63,682 nt of DNA from CAJAQL01 sp964442965 (GTDB lineage: Bacteria; Patescibacteriota; Minisyncoccia; UBA6257; 2-01-FULL-56-20): assembly GCA_964442965.1 (NCBI GenBank), contig CAYUBE010000002.1:1-63682 (forward strand). The letters are read 5' to 3'. Position numbers and translations under genes: made by a program. The notes beneath the pieces are model-generated. The model did no database searches. It was not told where the DNA came from and saw only the letters and a program-made list of their open reading frames with translations. Shown piece by piece: positions 1 through 8,729 of the stretch (positions within the stretch are counted from its first letter, which is position 1; each line of letters begins with the position of its first letter).

Positions 1-91
1 GACACAAAGTATATTTTGTCTCGACCTTTGTGTCTAAAATACCGGGTCCAGGTCACCCGCAATAAAATGCGGGGACTTTTCCTCTAATAAT

Positions 92-133
92 GGAAAAAGA
101 ATGGCGTGAACAACCTTTGTTGTTCACGCCATT
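92..133 (-). terminator. Rho-independent terminator of the 136-1223 operon
   Basis: A perfect 15-bp inverted repeat (arms 100-114 and 119-133) has a 4-nt loop. On the minus strand it is followed by a T-rich run (about 99-92), directly after the stop of the exported-protein gene. Confidence 0.85.
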
Positions 134-135
134 TT

Positions 136-798
136 CTAATTTAGAAAAATACTGATCCCGGCATATCCGCCGGGGGTTTTTTTCTCAATCCCGCCGCTAT
201 CTCCCCAGGGGAAGATGGCTCCCCCGAAAAATAATAACGGCGGCGTGCCTGTTGCGTTAATTTCGACGCGAGGACCGTAACCGTCCTCGGGATCGCCTGT
301 TCGGAGCCAATTTCTGTCGGCCATAAAGCCTACATTGAAGTAGGATGTGGCTTTTAGAATCAGCTCGCCGTTCCAATAGTAGCCAGTTGCTCCACCGGCT
401 TCCCCGACGAGATCAATGTAATAGATCTCATTACTTTGGATAAACAGTTCCATACGACCCCGCGTATGGTTTCCTTCCGGCGAGAAATTAATTCCGCCGC
501 CGATCTTTATGCCGACGTTTTGATTCGGCATGAAATCGAAGGAAAGAATGCCGACGGAGGGTTTTCCCCCTTGAGCCGTTACGTCTCTGACGTAACCCTC
601 AAGAGAAATCTCCTGGCAATCCTTAGTGGAGAGGAGATATTTTCCGCTAAGCTCCACGGTTTGATCGTGGAGAGGTACCCAGCTTGCGTCTTTAAAGAAC
701 GCCTGCTGGTACGACCCCTCAAAGGAAACTTGCCCAACCGCCTCTTGGGGTATAAAGACGGCGATTGAGAAGATGGCAATAAAAAATAATTTTTTCAT
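136..798 (-). CDS. Exported protein with beta-rich, barrel-like sequence
   Basis: The 220-residue product starts with a clear signal peptide: a KK pair, a hydrophobic stretch to about residue 17, and a likely cleavage near AVGQ. The mature part alternates polar and hydrophobic residues, is rich in Gly and aromatics, and ends in a hydrophobic strand (ISIFLN), as in beta-sandwich or barrel proteins. An AAAAGGAGG ribosome site lies 6-7 nt before the ATG, which overlaps the stop of the upstream gene (ATGA). No family was recognised. A surface or secreted role is inferred only from the signal peptide. Confidence 0.75.
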   Translation of the reverse strand: MKKLFFIAIFSIAVFIPQEAVGQVSFEGSYQQAFFKDASWVPLHDQTVELSGKYLLSTKDCQEISLEGYVRDVTAQGGKPSVGILSFDFMPNQNVGIKIGGGINFSPEGNHTRGRMELFIQSNEIYYIDLVGEAGGATGYYWNGELILKATSYFNVGFMADRNWLRTGDPEDGYGPRVEINATGTPPLLFFGGAIFPWGDSGGIEKKTPGGYAGISIFLN

Positions 799-1223
799 TT
801 GCCGCCTCCTTTTCCCTGATTAAACCTATGCTTCCAACCACTCGCGGTTTTACAAGAATCGCATTGCGGTTGGTCATTTGTTTGCCGGATTACTACAGAA
901 GCGGGATCTGGGGGAGGAGATACTTTTCCCTCTTTTTCCCGTAATTCAACATTCCCCGTCATCTCCACATTCCCCTTGACAGAGATCTCCACTTCCACCT
1001 TTTCCATCTTTTGTTGCGGGGGAGCGGGTTTAACCTTTGGCTGCTCCGCGACCGTGAGATGTCTTTTTCTCACGGTTTTTTTTATTATTTTTTTCGCCGT
1101 GGTATCGCAACCACAGATTTCTCCGCCCAGTGATTTTACTATCCAATGGCGGGATGGAGTAACCGCAATCAAGAGGAAGAGAACCAGGATCAATATTCCT
1201 CCAAGGCCTATTGCTCTATTCAT
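795..1223 (-). CDS. Membrane-anchored protein with Pro/Lys-rich linker and Cys pairs
   Basis: The 142-residue protein has one N-terminal membrane helix (about residues 8-22), then a CGC motif, a Lys/Pro-rich linker with a charged repeat-like stretch (VEISVKGNVEMTGNVEL), and a CDSC pair near the C-terminus. A strong AAAGGAGG precedes the start by 7 nt. It is the first gene of a two-gene operon with the exported protein at 136-798 (4-nt overlap). Together they look like a secreted pair, but the function is unknown. Confidence 0.7.
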   Translation of the reverse strand: MNRAIGLGGILILVLFLLIAVTPSRHWIVKSLGGEICGCDTTAKKIIKKTVRKRHLTVAEQPKVKPAPPQQKMEKVEVEISVKGNVEMTGNVELREKEGKVSPPPDPASVVIRQTNDQPQCDSCKTASGWKHRFNQGKGGGK

Positions 1224-1265
1224 TTTTGCCTCCTTTCAAGGCTTGTTATTATTTTCTTATTTTAA

Positions 1266-1294
1266 GTTATACCTTGACAGAATATATCAGTTAA
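1266..1294 (-). promoter_or_regulatory. Promoter of the exported-protein operon
   Basis: On the minus strand TTAACT, 17 nt, then TATAAC lies about 40 nt upstream of the ATG at 1223. The transcript would carry a Shine-Dalgarno leader. Confidence 0.55.
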
Positions 1295-1402
1295 ATGAAT
1301 TGTTGTCAACTTTTCTGGCGGGTTGCCGTGAGGCCGTGACAGGAGGATCGCGCCCCTATAATTTCGCGGGTATGGATGTTTTGCGCTACAATGGGGGAAA
1401 CC

Positions 1403-3133
1403 ATGCCATCTTCCACCACCGAACTCATCAAGAGCAAGCTCGATGTCGTCGCGTTCCTGCGGGGATATCTTACGCTCACGCCGGCGGGCAGAAATTTCAG
1501 AGGGCTTTGTCCGTTTCATAAAGAAAAGACGCCGTCTTTCATGGTGTCGCCCGAACGGCAATCGTGGCATTGCTTTGGCTGTGGCATCGGCGGCGACATT
1601 TTCACGTTTGTGATGAAGTATGAAAATATCGAGTTTGGTGAGGCACTTCGGATGCTCGCCGAAAAAGCTGGCGTCGAACTGAGGCATGAAAATCCGGCGG
1701 AATATCGTTACTCGGGGTTGCTCTACGACCTGAATAATGCCGCGAAAGAATTTTTTAAGCGCGCACTCGCGGCCGCGCCGGTCGCGAAAGAATATCTGGC
1801 GTCGCGTGGGCTCACGCAAGAAACGGTTGAGATGTTCGAGATCGGCTGGGCGCCGAACGAATCAGAAGTGCTTTCGATGCAGCTTCTGAATGCCGGCAGT
1901 TCACCGCAAGATATTATTCAGGCGGGACTTTCCATTAAAACCGATCGCGGACTCATGCTTGACCGATTTCGCGGGCGTATCATGTTTCCGATCCATAATC
2001 ATACGGGCAAGGTAGTTGGTTTTACGGGCCGCATTTTGCCCCAACTCGATAAGGGCGATACCGGGAAATATGTGAACAGTCCCGAAACGCCGATCTTTCA
2101 AAAATCGAAATTGCTCTACGGGTTCTGGAAAAGCAAGGAAGCGATTCGCGAGGCGAAGATTGCGGTGCTCGTCGAAGGGCAGATGGATTTTCTTATGAGT
2201 TTCCAGTCGGGCGTACGGAACATCGTGGCAAGCTCCGGAACGGCTCTTACGGCCGACCACCTCGTGGTTTTGCATCGCTTGGCGGAGGAATTGATCATCA
2301 ATTACGACAGCGATACTGCCGGCGCGGAAGCAGCGGTGCGTGCAATCGATCTTGCGGAGGCGAGCGATTTTTCCGTGAAGGTTGCGACCGTCGAGGGATT
2401 TAAAGATGCAGCCGATGCGGCGAAAGCGGATCCGGGAAACGTACGACGGACCATCGAAGCGGCGGTTCCCGCGCCGGAGTTCTACTTCAAAAAATACCTC
2501 CCCCACTTCGCCGAGGCTTCGCGGGGCGAGGCCATCGATCGGGCTGCGTTCGGAATGCCGGAAGGTCTGCGGAATTTGCGCACGGTGCTTCAGAAATTGC
2601 GGACCATCGCGAGCCCGGTGCAACAGGAATTTTGGTTCAAAAAGCTTGCCGACCTGACCGGCATCGCGGAAAAAACCCTAGAAGCAGAATCTAAAAAAAC
2701 GGAAGGGGAAGCGGTTTTTGTTCCCATCGAAAAAACAGAAGAAGCGTCGAAGAGACAAGTCTCTCGGGCGGAATTGCTGTTTGAGGAACTCGTCTCCATC
2801 GCGCTCGCAAAAAATGATCTTTCATTGCTTGACGATTGCGCATTATTTTTGGATCCGACACAAAAAGAGATTTTGCGGATTCTTGCAAGCGGAAAACGAA
2901 AAAGCGATGATCCGGCGATCGATGCCTTAATTGACCTTATAGTACTTCGCGAAACGCCTGCTGAGCCGTGGGATGATGAAATTTTAAAGCTCAAAACCGC
3001 ACTGCAAGGAGAATATCTCAAAGAACGAAGAAAGATCATTGCACAAGCAATCAAAAATGCGGAAGCCCGCCACGACGAGCGCGAACTTGCCGCCGCGCTC
3101 GAGGAAATGAAAAATTTACCAGCGGGGGAATAG
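1403..3133 (+). CDS. dnaG: DNA primase DnaG
   Basis: This enzyme makes RNA primers at the replication fork. The 576-residue protein has the N-terminal CHC2 zinc finger (Cys36, His39, Cys57, Cys60 in CPFHKEKTPSF...CFGCG), the RNA polymerase core, and a Toprim fold with EGQMD near residue 257 and DSDTAG near residue 300. The C-terminal third is Lys/Glu-rich and diverged, as expected for a helicase-binding domain. The ATG at 1403 was chosen because it gives the usual MPSST..IKSKLDVV start. Earlier in-frame ATGs at 1376 and 1391 lie next to -10-like boxes (TATAAT 1357-1362, TACAAT 1387-1392) and are more likely promoter sequence. Confidence 0.96.
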   Translation: MPSSTTELIKSKLDVVAFLRGYLTLTPAGRNFRGLCPFHKEKTPSFMVSPERQSWHCFGCGIGGDIFTFVMKYENIEFGEALRMLAEKAGVELRHENPAEYRYSGLLYDLNNAAKEFFKRALAAAPVAKEYLASRGLTQETVEMFEIGWAPNESEVLSMQLLNAGSSPQDIIQAGLSIKTDRGLMLDRFRGRIMFPIHNHTGKVVGFTGRILPQLDKGDTGKYVNSPETPIFQKSKLLYGFWKSKEAIREAKIAVLVEGQMDFLMSFQSGVRNIVASSGTALTADHLVVLHRLAEELIINYDSDTAGAEAAVRAIDLAEASDFSVKVATVEGFKDAADAAKADPGNVRRTIEAAVPAPEFYFKKYLPHFAEASRGEAIDRAAFGMPEGLRNLRTVLQKLRTIASPVQQEFWFKKLADLTGIAEKTLEAESKKTEGEAVFVPIEKTEEASKRQVSRAELLFEELVSIALAKNDLSLLDDCALFLDPTQKEILRILASGKRKSDDPAIDALIDLIVLRETPAEPWDDEILKLKTALQGEYLKERRKIIAQAIKNAEARHDERELAAALEEMKNLPAGE

Positions 3134-3194
3134 CCGAGACAGGGCAGTTCGATTGTTTCCGTAAAATCTAAATCTTAATCTCAAATTTTATGAT

Positions 3195-3223
3195 TTGACA
3201 GATAAAGAATCTATTGCTATATT
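3195..3223 (+). promoter_or_regulatory. Consensus sigma-70 promoter of the 3303 gene
   Basis: TTGACA, 17 nt, then TATATT. The start site would leave a leader of about 70 nt with AAAGGA upstream of the ATG, unlike the leaderless pattern seen at many other genes here. Confidence 0.8.
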
Positions 3224-3302
3224 GCAAGCAGAAAATTAACAACAGGAAAGGTAGTACAACATTGCTTTCCTATAATCATGAACAAATTGAAAGGAAAATC
3301 TA

Positions 3303-3890
3303 ATGGGACAGACAACCTACACCGAAGAACTCGGAAAGAAGGATATGACCCTCAAGGAGTTTACCCTCATGTGCGCTCATTCATTCGACATGCTTATGCG
3401 TTTGCATGAAGAATCGGTCAACACAGAAATTCCGGAATTTAAACCGAGTAATCTACATCTCGATATTATCCACGAAGCTCAAAAAAAGATTCTTGAACTT
3501 CAGAGGTGGACTGCTCTGCGAGCAGAAAGAGAAGCTAAAAAATATTTTAATGATCAGGTTCGCTCAAATGAAGAACAGAGCGAAAGAAATAGAAATTTGG
3601 GAAAACGCTACCTTCATATGCTTGAAAAAGTAGCAAGTTGGGTACCGCCTACCGAGAAACATAAGGCTTTAAAAAGTTTTATGGTCGATCAGCTTGCCGT
3701 CGGGATTAAGGACTGCTTAGATTCGTCCGCAGTACCAAAATGGCTTTCTGGCCCGCAATACAGGGATTCTCTCATAAAAGAGAAGCGCCATGATATTGTC
3801 TACCACACACGGGAATATAAGAAAGAAGTAGAGAGAACTCGCGTGAGTAATGAATGGGTACATATTCTCAAGGACAGCTTGAGTCAGTAA
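3303..3890 (+). CDS. Hypothetical soluble, mostly helical protein
   Basis: The 195-residue protein has no signal peptide or membrane helix. It is rich in charged residues with long predicted helices (about residues 50-110), and no known motif was seen. It has its own strong promoter, an AAAGGA ribosome site 8 nt before the ATG, and a good terminator, so it is a single-gene transcription unit. The AT-rich codon use and presence of a Shine-Dalgarno set it slightly apart from the neighbouring conserved genes and could mean later acquisition. Confidence 0.75.
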   Translation: MGQTTYTEELGKKDMTLKEFTLMCAHSFDMLMRLHEESVNTEIPEFKPSNLHLDIIHEAQKKILELQRWTALRAEREAKKYFNDQVRSNEEQSERNRNLGKRYLHMLEKVASWVPPTEKHKALKSFMVDQLAVGIKDCLDSSAVPKWLSGPQYRDSLIKEKRHDIVYHTREYKKEVERTRVSNEWVHILKDSLSQ

Positions 3891-3912
3891 AAATGATAGA
3901 CTTCAATCATTT

Positions 3913-3944
3913 CCGCTTTGCCCTTAAGGCTTAGCGGTTTTTTT
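3913..3944 (+). terminator. Rho-independent terminator
   Basis: An interrupted stem (CCGCT/AGCGG outside, GCC/GGC inside) is followed by seven T, shortly after the stop at 3890. Confidence 0.85.
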
Positions 3945-4030
3945 ATGTCTTACAATTACTAAGATATGTATATTTATATGATGTCAGTTAGGACTCGAAA
4001 TGGCGGTGAAAATATTCTATAATCAACCCA

Positions 4031-4813
4031 ATGCTTTCGTTCTCGCGTGTCACGAAAATCTACGGCAAACGAAAGAAGCGGCGGCCCGCCGTAGGCGAGG
4101 CTCGCTTCGGGCGGCTTGCCGTCGATGATTTTTCGCTCGAGATCAGCGCACCTATTTTCGGTTTTCTGGGACAGAATGGCGCAGGGAAGACGACGATTAT
4201 CAAAATGATCACGGGGCTTTTAGCTCCTACGTCAGGGACAATTATGATCGATGGAGTTCCGTCACGGGACGAAGCATCGAAACGGAATATAGGGTTCATG
4301 CCGGAGACACCTTATTTTTATGAGCGGATGACCGGCATCGAGTTTCTTCGTTTTTGCACGGAACTTTTTCCGGGCGCAAAACGAGATGATGAATCTCTCG
4401 GAAAAATTCTCAAAATAGCCGGCATTTTTGAAGCACGAAATTATGAGATACGCACCTATTCGAAGGGTATGCGTCAACGCCTTGGTTTTGCGCAGGCACT
4501 CGTGAATGATCCGAATTATCTTTTTCTCGACGAGCCGCTTGACGGTCTTGATCCTATCGGTCGCCACGATCTTAAAAAATCGATGCTCGCGCTAAAGGCG
4601 GAGGGTAGAAAAATATTTCTCAATACGCACATTCTCTACGACGTCGAAGAGGTTTGTGATGAGGTTGGCGTGATTCATGAAGGTAAATTGCTTTACGCGG
4701 GACCCGTGAAAGATTTCTGTGCTGGTCGGCCGCTCGAGGAACGATTTGTGGAAACCGTGAAAGAGTACGAGAAGGGGAAGCAGGATTCAAAAATCATGAA
4801 CCAAGAATCATGA
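4031..4813 (+). CDS. ABC transporter ATP-binding protein (ABC-2 exporter)
   Basis: This is the ATPase of a two-component ABC-2 exporter. It shows Walker A (GQNGAGKTT, about 46-54), the signature YSKGMRQRLG (about 142), Walker B (LFLDEPLDGLDP, about 163) and the H-loop NTHIL. A TATAAT box (4018-4023) ends 7 nt before the ATG, so the mRNA is probably leaderless. There are two oddities. Residues about 14-28 (KKRRPAVGEARFGR) interrupt the usual join of strand 1 to AVDDFSL and come from a dispersed GC-rich repeat. The C-terminus (QDSKIMNQES) and TGA stop come from a TGAATCA-type junction repeat. The stop overlaps the permease ATG. Confidence 0.93.
   Translation: MLSFSRVTKIYGKRKKRRPAVGEARFGRLAVDDFSLEISAPIFGFLGQNGAGKTTIIKMITGLLAPTSGTIMIDGVPSRDEASKRNIGFMPETPYFYERMTGIEFLRFCTELFPGAKRDDESLGKILKIAGIFEARNYEIRTYSKGMRQRLGFAQALVNDPNYLFLDEPLDGLDPIGRHDLKKSMLALKAEGRKIFLNTHILYDVEEVCDEVGVIHEGKLLYAGPVKDFCAGRPLEERFVETVKEYEKGKQDSKIMNQES
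4084..4115 (+). repeat. In-frame GC-rich repeat inside the ABC ATPase gene
   Basis: CCCGCCGTAGGCGAGGCTCG and flanking bases match the intergenic copy at 21147-21167 (19 of 21 positions). It encodes extra residues near the N-terminus of the ATPase without breaking the frame. Confidence 0.65.
4786..4813 (+). repeat. TGAATCA-type junction repeat encoding the ATPase C-terminus
   Basis: Units of the form ATCATGAACCA repeat across the ATPase stop and the permease start. They supply the last residues, the TGA stop and the next ATG. Confidence 0.5.
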
Positions 4814-5574
4814 ACCATATCATTACCATTGCAAAAAATACGCTCAAGCTTGAGGTTCGCGATAAGATATGGATTGCGCTTTTGGCGTTCGGTCTCGGTT
4901 ATATCGCTATTATGCTGTTTTTATCCGATCTCGTGCTGAAGGAACTTCCTATGGTGAAGGCGTTCGCGCTCCTCGGTATCTATTTTTTCAATGCGATTAT
5001 CGCGCTCTTTCTCGGAACCACGTCGTTCTATCGGGACGTGGAGCGGAAGACGGTTTATTTTATTCTCGCAAAGCCGATCTCACGAGCGCAGTTTCTTCTC
5101 GGAAAATTCTTTGGCCTGTGCGCGGTCATTTTTCTCACGAGTGTTGCGCTTGCCGTGGCGTATCTCGCCATTGTGGCGCTCGCGGGCGGAGGGTTTGATG
5201 CGATGGGGCTTCTTGCCATTCTTATGCAATTTCTCGAGATGGCGCTCTTCCTCGCGTTCGCAATTTTTGTTTCTACGTTTTCAAGTTCACTGCTCTCTAT
5301 CGTTTATACCTCGGTGATATTTTTCCTCGGTCACGTCGTTTCGTCGCTCGTCGACGACGCCCGGAAGATCGGCATTTCGGGAATTCGTTATGTTTTTGTG
5401 AACATTCTCTATTATATTTTCCCGAATCTTGAGAAATTTAACATTCGCGATTTTGCGGTGCATAGTGTCTCACTGCCATGGGCGTCATTCGGGTTCGCGG
5501 TTGCCTATGCCACTGCCTATATCATCCTTCTTTTGTTTGCGGCGATTTGGATATTTGAGAAGAAAGAAATATGA
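4810..5574 (+). CDS. ABC-2 type transporter permease
   Basis: The 254-residue integral membrane protein has about six hydrophobic segments, with a cytoplasmic loop containing SFYRDVERKTVYFILAKPISR, the conserved coupling region of ABC-2 permeases that keeps the K-P-I/V-S-R motif. It starts inside the stop of the ATPase gene (ATGA overlap), so the two are translationally coupled and form one exporter. The substrate cannot be read from sequence; the membrane-anchored protein at 6164-7006 in the same run of genes may be a partner. Confidence 0.9.
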   Translation: MNHIITIAKNTLKLEVRDKIWIALLAFGLGYIAIMLFLSDLVLKELPMVKAFALLGIYFFNAIIALFLGTTSFYRDVERKTVYFILAKPISRAQFLLGKFFGLCAVIFLTSVALAVAYLAIVALAGGGFDAMGLLAILMQFLEMALFLAFAIFVSTFSSSLLSIVYTSVIFFLGHVVSSLVDDARKIGISGIRYVFVNILYYIFPNLEKFNIRDFAVHSVSLPWASFGFAVAYATAYIILLLFAAIWIFEKKEI

Positions 5575-5578
5575 CATT

Positions 5579-5671
5579 CTCACTGTTTCGGCTGTGGCTT
5601 CGTTGCCTCTTCTTGAAATGCTCTCCGAGTATTCCTTCCTTGTCGCGCCTCGTCTTGCTCGAAACAGTGAG
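5579..5671. repeat. Inverted repeat between permease and ASCH genes
   Basis: Perfect 12-bp arms CTCACTGTTTCG (5579-5590) and its complement (5660-5671) enclose about 69 nt in the 146-nt gap between the genes at 4810 and 5721. There is no T-run, so it is not a simple terminator. Its function is unknown. Confidence 0.6.
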
Positions 5672-5720
5672 GATTTCGTGACAAAAAAAAGATTTTGGAA
5701 CATGCTTTTAAAATTATTTT

Positions 5721-6167
5721 ATGGATCACGTTGCTATCATGAAAAAATCATGGGGATTCATCGATAAGATCCTCGCTGGTGAAAAAACGATCGAATCGCG
5801 ATGGTCTGCTTCTCGTCGGAAGCCATGGGGTGCTGTCCAACAAGGGGATATCATCTATTTCAAAAATAGTGGGGAGCCGGTGGCGGCGAAGGCGTGCGTG
5901 GAGCGGGTGATCCAGCTTTCTGCCCTTACTCCGGCAAGTGTTAAAAAAATATTAAAGAAATATGGACAAAAAGACGGCATAACATCAAGGGAGATTCCTT
6001 TATTTTTTGAAAAATTTAAGCATGCAAAATATTGTGTTTTGGTCTTTTTAAAAAATTCGGCCCGCGTAAGGCCATTCACTATCAACAAAAAAGGTTTCGG
6101 CGCGATGGCGGCATGGATCACGGTCTCCTCCATTTCCACGATCTATTCCAGAAAAAAATCAAAATGA
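5721..6167 (+). CDS. ASCH-domain protein (PUA-like, RNA-binding)
   Basis: The 148-residue protein has the ASCH pattern: MKKSWGFIDKILAGEKTIESRW near the N-terminus, then GDIIYFKNSGEPVAAKA. ASCH domains are PUA-like beta-barrels linked to RNA or modified-base recognition. The start at 5721 keeps the MDHVAIMKKSWG beginning that I recall for Patescibacteria relatives; 5739 is an alternative. It lies between the exporter permease and the 6164 gene, overlapping the latter by 4 nt (ATGA). Its link to export is unclear. Confidence 0.8.
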   Translation: MDHVAIMKKSWGFIDKILAGEKTIESRWSASRRKPWGAVQQGDIIYFKNSGEPVAAKACVERVIQLSALTPASVKKILKKYGQKDGITSREIPLFFEKFKHAKYCVLVFLKNSARVRPFTINKKGFGAMAAWITVSSISTIYSRKKSK

Positions 6168-7006
6168 AAAAATTTTTCATCAAAGCAACCATCTTGATTT
6201 TATTGCTCGCGGTCGTTGTTCTTTTTCAGGCTGGATATGATGCGACTCAACCGACCATCGCACCGTCCGCGTCGTCCGGCATTTCGCCTGACTTTATTCG
6301 TGCGGTCGATATGGGGTTTGATGCTGGTGTGGGATCATTCTTTTGGATCGGAACGATGCCTGAAATTATAGACGCCATTCTGGGCGGCAAGATGGAATAC
6401 CTGGCGGACGAGCGGTACGTGAACGCCGTTGACCCTAAATTATCCTATCCCTATGCGTTCACGGTAATTACCCTGCCGGCCGCGTCGAGTTATGCGGGGC
6501 GGGTGACCGACGCGCTCGCGATCGGCGAGCAGGGTATTCAAAATGCCGATCCGGATTGGCGCATTCCGTATTACATGGCGGCTGATTATTTTCTGGAACT
6601 GAAAGACGATAAAAATGCGCTGTGGTACTACAATCTTGCCGCACGGATGCCGGGCATTCCCGATTATGCCCTCCGATTTTCGCTGAACTTCGGCATCAGG
6701 TCGAGCGAGCGCCAGAAAACGGAGGATCTTTGGGCGACGATCCGCGATTCGTCGAACGATCAGGATACGAAAGAACGTGCCCAGGCATACATTGATCGGT
6801 TGGAAATTTTCGATTATCTCGATACGGCATCAAAGATGTACCAGACGAAATACGGGAAGATACCTACTTCGACCGATGCTCTGGTTACGGGCGGTATCGT
6901 TCCTGCGATTCCCGAGGATCCGTTCGGGTTTACCTTTATCATTAACAGAGACGGTACTTCCGGTATCAATACGACGTCGTCATTTTCGGCCGTTGTTCCG
7001 CAATAG
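6164..7006 (+). CDS. Membrane-anchored protein with TPR-like helices
   Basis: The 280-residue protein has an uncleaved N-terminal membrane helix (residues 6-24). Its helical pairs (about residues 95-200, with WRIPYYMAADYFLELKDDKNA and ALWYYNLAARMPG) resemble tetratricopeptide repeats. The C-terminal part contains PTSTDALVTGGIVPAIPEDPFG, a pattern seen at the ends of pilin-like or secreted proteins. It overlaps the ASCH gene by 4 nt and probably belongs to the ABC exporter operon. The outward-facing domain could act with the exporter; this is inference. Confidence 0.8.
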   Translation: MKKFFIKATILILLLAVVVLFQAGYDATQPTIAPSASSGISPDFIRAVDMGFDAGVGSFFWIGTMPEIIDAILGGKMEYLADERYVNAVDPKLSYPYAFTVITLPAASSYAGRVTDALAIGEQGIQNADPDWRIPYYMAADYFLELKDDKNALWYYNLAARMPGIPDYALRFSLNFGIRSSERQKTEDLWATIRDSSNDQDTKERAQAYIDRLEIFDYLDTASKMYQTKYGKIPTSTDALVTGGIVPAIPEDPFGFTFIINRDGTSGINTTSSFSAVVPQ

Positions 7007-7265
7007 GGGATTCTCTGTAAAAGTAAATCAGAAATAGGTGTTCATAGAAAGATCGCCGGACGCTCGCTAGCATAAAAACTCGAGCGGAGTGTTCTTGTTT
7101 TGGATAACCTGAGCGGAACTAAAAAACCAAGCGGAGCATTTCTTTTCCGGAAAACTAGTTTTCCGGAATATGGCTTTGCCATCCTGAGGGGTTCGTCTTC
7201 GCATACCCTCAGGATGGCAAAGCCATATTCCCTTCGTCTTCCAGAAAGCGGGAAACGCGGAGCCG
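7007..7265. repeat. Palindrome-rich gap upstream of the ribosomal protein promoter
   Basis: This stretch has no gene. It holds a self-complementary block at 7145-7168 (arms TTCCGGAAAACT) that runs into a hairpin with perfect 25-bp arms (7166-7190 and 7206-7230) and a 15-nt loop. The hairpin is not followed by a T-run. Upstream are weaker AGCGGA-containing repeats. The position between the exporter operon and the rplC promoter suggests a boundary or insulating element. Confidence 0.7.
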
Positions 7266-7295
7266 TTGACAAGAAAACAGTTCTTTTGCTATAAT
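7266..7295 (+). promoter_or_regulatory. Strong promoter of the S10/spc ribosomal operon
   Basis: TTGACA, 18 nt, then TATAAT with an extended TGC before it. The 30 bases upstream of the -35 and the first bases after it closely match the tuf promoter at 38419-38448. Confidence 0.9.
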
Positions 7296-7301
7296 CGCCT
7301 C

Positions 7302-7447
7302 AAGGTTTCCTCTGGAGTTTTATGCAAATACACATCCTTCTCGGAAAACGAAACTCGTTTTTTCTGAGTGAGCTCACCTGAGCGGTGAGCGAGTGGGTTG
7401 TATTGCGCAAAATTCCGGGGATAGCCGGAAATTTTTTTATCAGGAAC
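7302..7447 (+). promoter_or_regulatory. Structured leader of the ribosomal operon with attenuator-like hairpin
   Basis: The leader of about 145 nt has three hairpins: CTCGGAAAACGA pairing with TCGTTTTTTCTGAG, CTCAC/GTGAG, and TTCCGG (7413-7418)/CCGGAA (7425-7430) followed by seven T (7432-7438). The last is an intrinsic terminator 9 nt before the L3 start. Autogenous control by a ribosomal protein is usual for this operon; the regulator is unknown. Confidence 0.65.
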
Positions 7448-8008
7448 ATGTCATTTATTATCGGCAAAAAATCGAATATGACCCAGCTTTGGAAAGACGG
7501 AAAAGTCGTCCCGGTGACGGCCGTTTCCGCAGTTCCGAATAAGGTCACATTGATTCGAAACAAGGAACGTGACGGTTATGAAGCGGTTCAGGTTGCCTTC
7601 GGCAGAACGCGGTGTGAATTTAAGCCTATGGCGGCCCATCCCGTCGAGATTTCGAAGTTTAATCTTGGCGATGAGATTACCGTCGCTACTTTTCAGGAAG
7701 GCGAAAAAGTTCGCGTGAGCGGACTCACGAAGGGTCGTGGATTTCAGGGCGTCGTAAAACGGCATGGTTTTGCGGGTGTCGGTGGGGCGACACATGGCCA
7801 GAAGAATCGTCAGCGCCATCCTGGTTCGATCGGCAGCACGGCGTTTCAGCGGGTTGTGAAGGGCCGCCGGATGGCGGGGCACATGGGCACGGAGCGCGTG
7901 ACCATAAAAAATCTCGCCGTGGCAGGCATTGATGCCGAAAAAAATATCATCTATCTCCGCGGCGCGGTGCCGGGAATGAGAGGAACGATATTGGAGATAC
8001 GAAAATGA
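7448..8008 (+). CDS. rplC: 50S ribosomal protein L3 (uL3)
   Basis: First gene of the ribosomal operon, 186 residues, shorter than the usual 205-210. Family signs: IIGKKSNMTQLW at the N-terminus, VSGLTKGRGFQGVVKRHGF, the HPGSIGS block and GRRMAGHMG. The ATG at 7448 is chosen from the N-terminal motif; it has only a weak AGGA 4 nt upstream, after the leader terminator-like hairpin. S10, which normally precedes L3, is instead next to tuf at 39.8 kb. Confidence 0.96.
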   Translation: MSFIIGKKSNMTQLWKDGKVVPVTAVSAVPNKVTLIRNKERDGYEAVQVAFGRTRCEFKPMAAHPVEISKFNLGDEITVATFQEGEKVRVSGLTKGRGFQGVVKRHGFAGVGGATHGQKNRQRHPGSIGSTAFQRVVKGRRMAGHMGTERVTIKNLAVAGIDAEKNIIYLRGAVPGMRGTILEIRK

Positions 8009-8081
8009 GATTAATGATTTAAGATTTATGAATCAAGAAGAAGAACCTTCCTGAATCCTGAATCCTGAATCCTGAATCAAC
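8009..8081 (+). repeat. TGAATC-type junction repeat, L3-L4
   Basis: An AT-rich left arm (ATTTAAGATTTATGAATCAAG) is answered by four tandem CTGAATC units that end 3 nt before the L4 ATG. No Shine-Dalgarno is seen. Confidence 0.7.
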
Positions 8082-8729
8082 ATGAAAACCGATGTTTACA
8101 ATCTAAAGAATGAGAAAGTAGGAACCATCGATCTTCCTGAGAGTGTTTTTGGTGCGGCATGGAACGAGGCGCTCGTGAAACAGGTTTTGACGGCTCAGCG
8201 CGCGAATGCGCGGGATCCGTGGGCGCACGCAAAGGATCGCGGCGAAGTCGCCGGTACCGGCAAAAAGCCATGGCGCCAGAAGGGAACCGGCCGCGCCCGG
8301 CACGGCATGACCTCGTCGCCACTTTGGATCGGCGGCGGCAAGGCGCATGGTCCGCGCAATGACAAGGATTATTCGCAGAAAGTGAACAAGAAAATGAAAA
8401 GCGCTGCGCTTTTTTCGGTTCTTTCAAAAAAATGGAAGGACGGCGAGGTGAAGGTGTTCGATTCGCTGGCCGTTGCAGAGCCAAAGACGACACTTCTTGC
8501 GGGAGCATTGCGAAATATTCTGGCTATGAAGAAGGGAGCGAAACGGTATGATGCACTTCTCGTTCCGGCGGGAACGAACGCGATCGTGTTCCGTTCATCC
8601 TCGAATTTAACAAAGACCAAGGCGATCGATGCTGCGTCGCTCAATATTTACGATATTTTAAACCACGCGAACCTGCTTTTGGAAAAAGAAAGCATTGCGG
8701 TCATCGAAAAACACTATAGAAAGAAATAG
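8082..8729 (+). CDS. rplD: 50S ribosomal protein L4 (uL4)
   Basis: The 215-residue protein binds 23S rRNA and lines the exit tunnel. The conserved loop GTGKKPWRQKGTGRARHG (about 60-77) and GGKAHGP identify it. Translation must start without a Shine-Dalgarno, as the ATG follows CTGAATC repeats. The TAG stop is the first unit of the next CTAG-type repeat. Confidence 0.96.
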   Translation: MKTDVYNLKNEKVGTIDLPESVFGAAWNEALVKQVLTAQRANARDPWAHAKDRGEVAGTGKKPWRQKGTGRARHGMTSSPLWIGGGKAHGPRNDKDYSQKVNKKMKSAALFSVLSKKWKDGEVKVFDSLAVAEPKTTLLAGALRNILAMKKGAKRYDALLVPAGTNAIVFRSSSNLTKTKAIDAASLNIYDILNHANLLLEKESIAVIEKHYRKK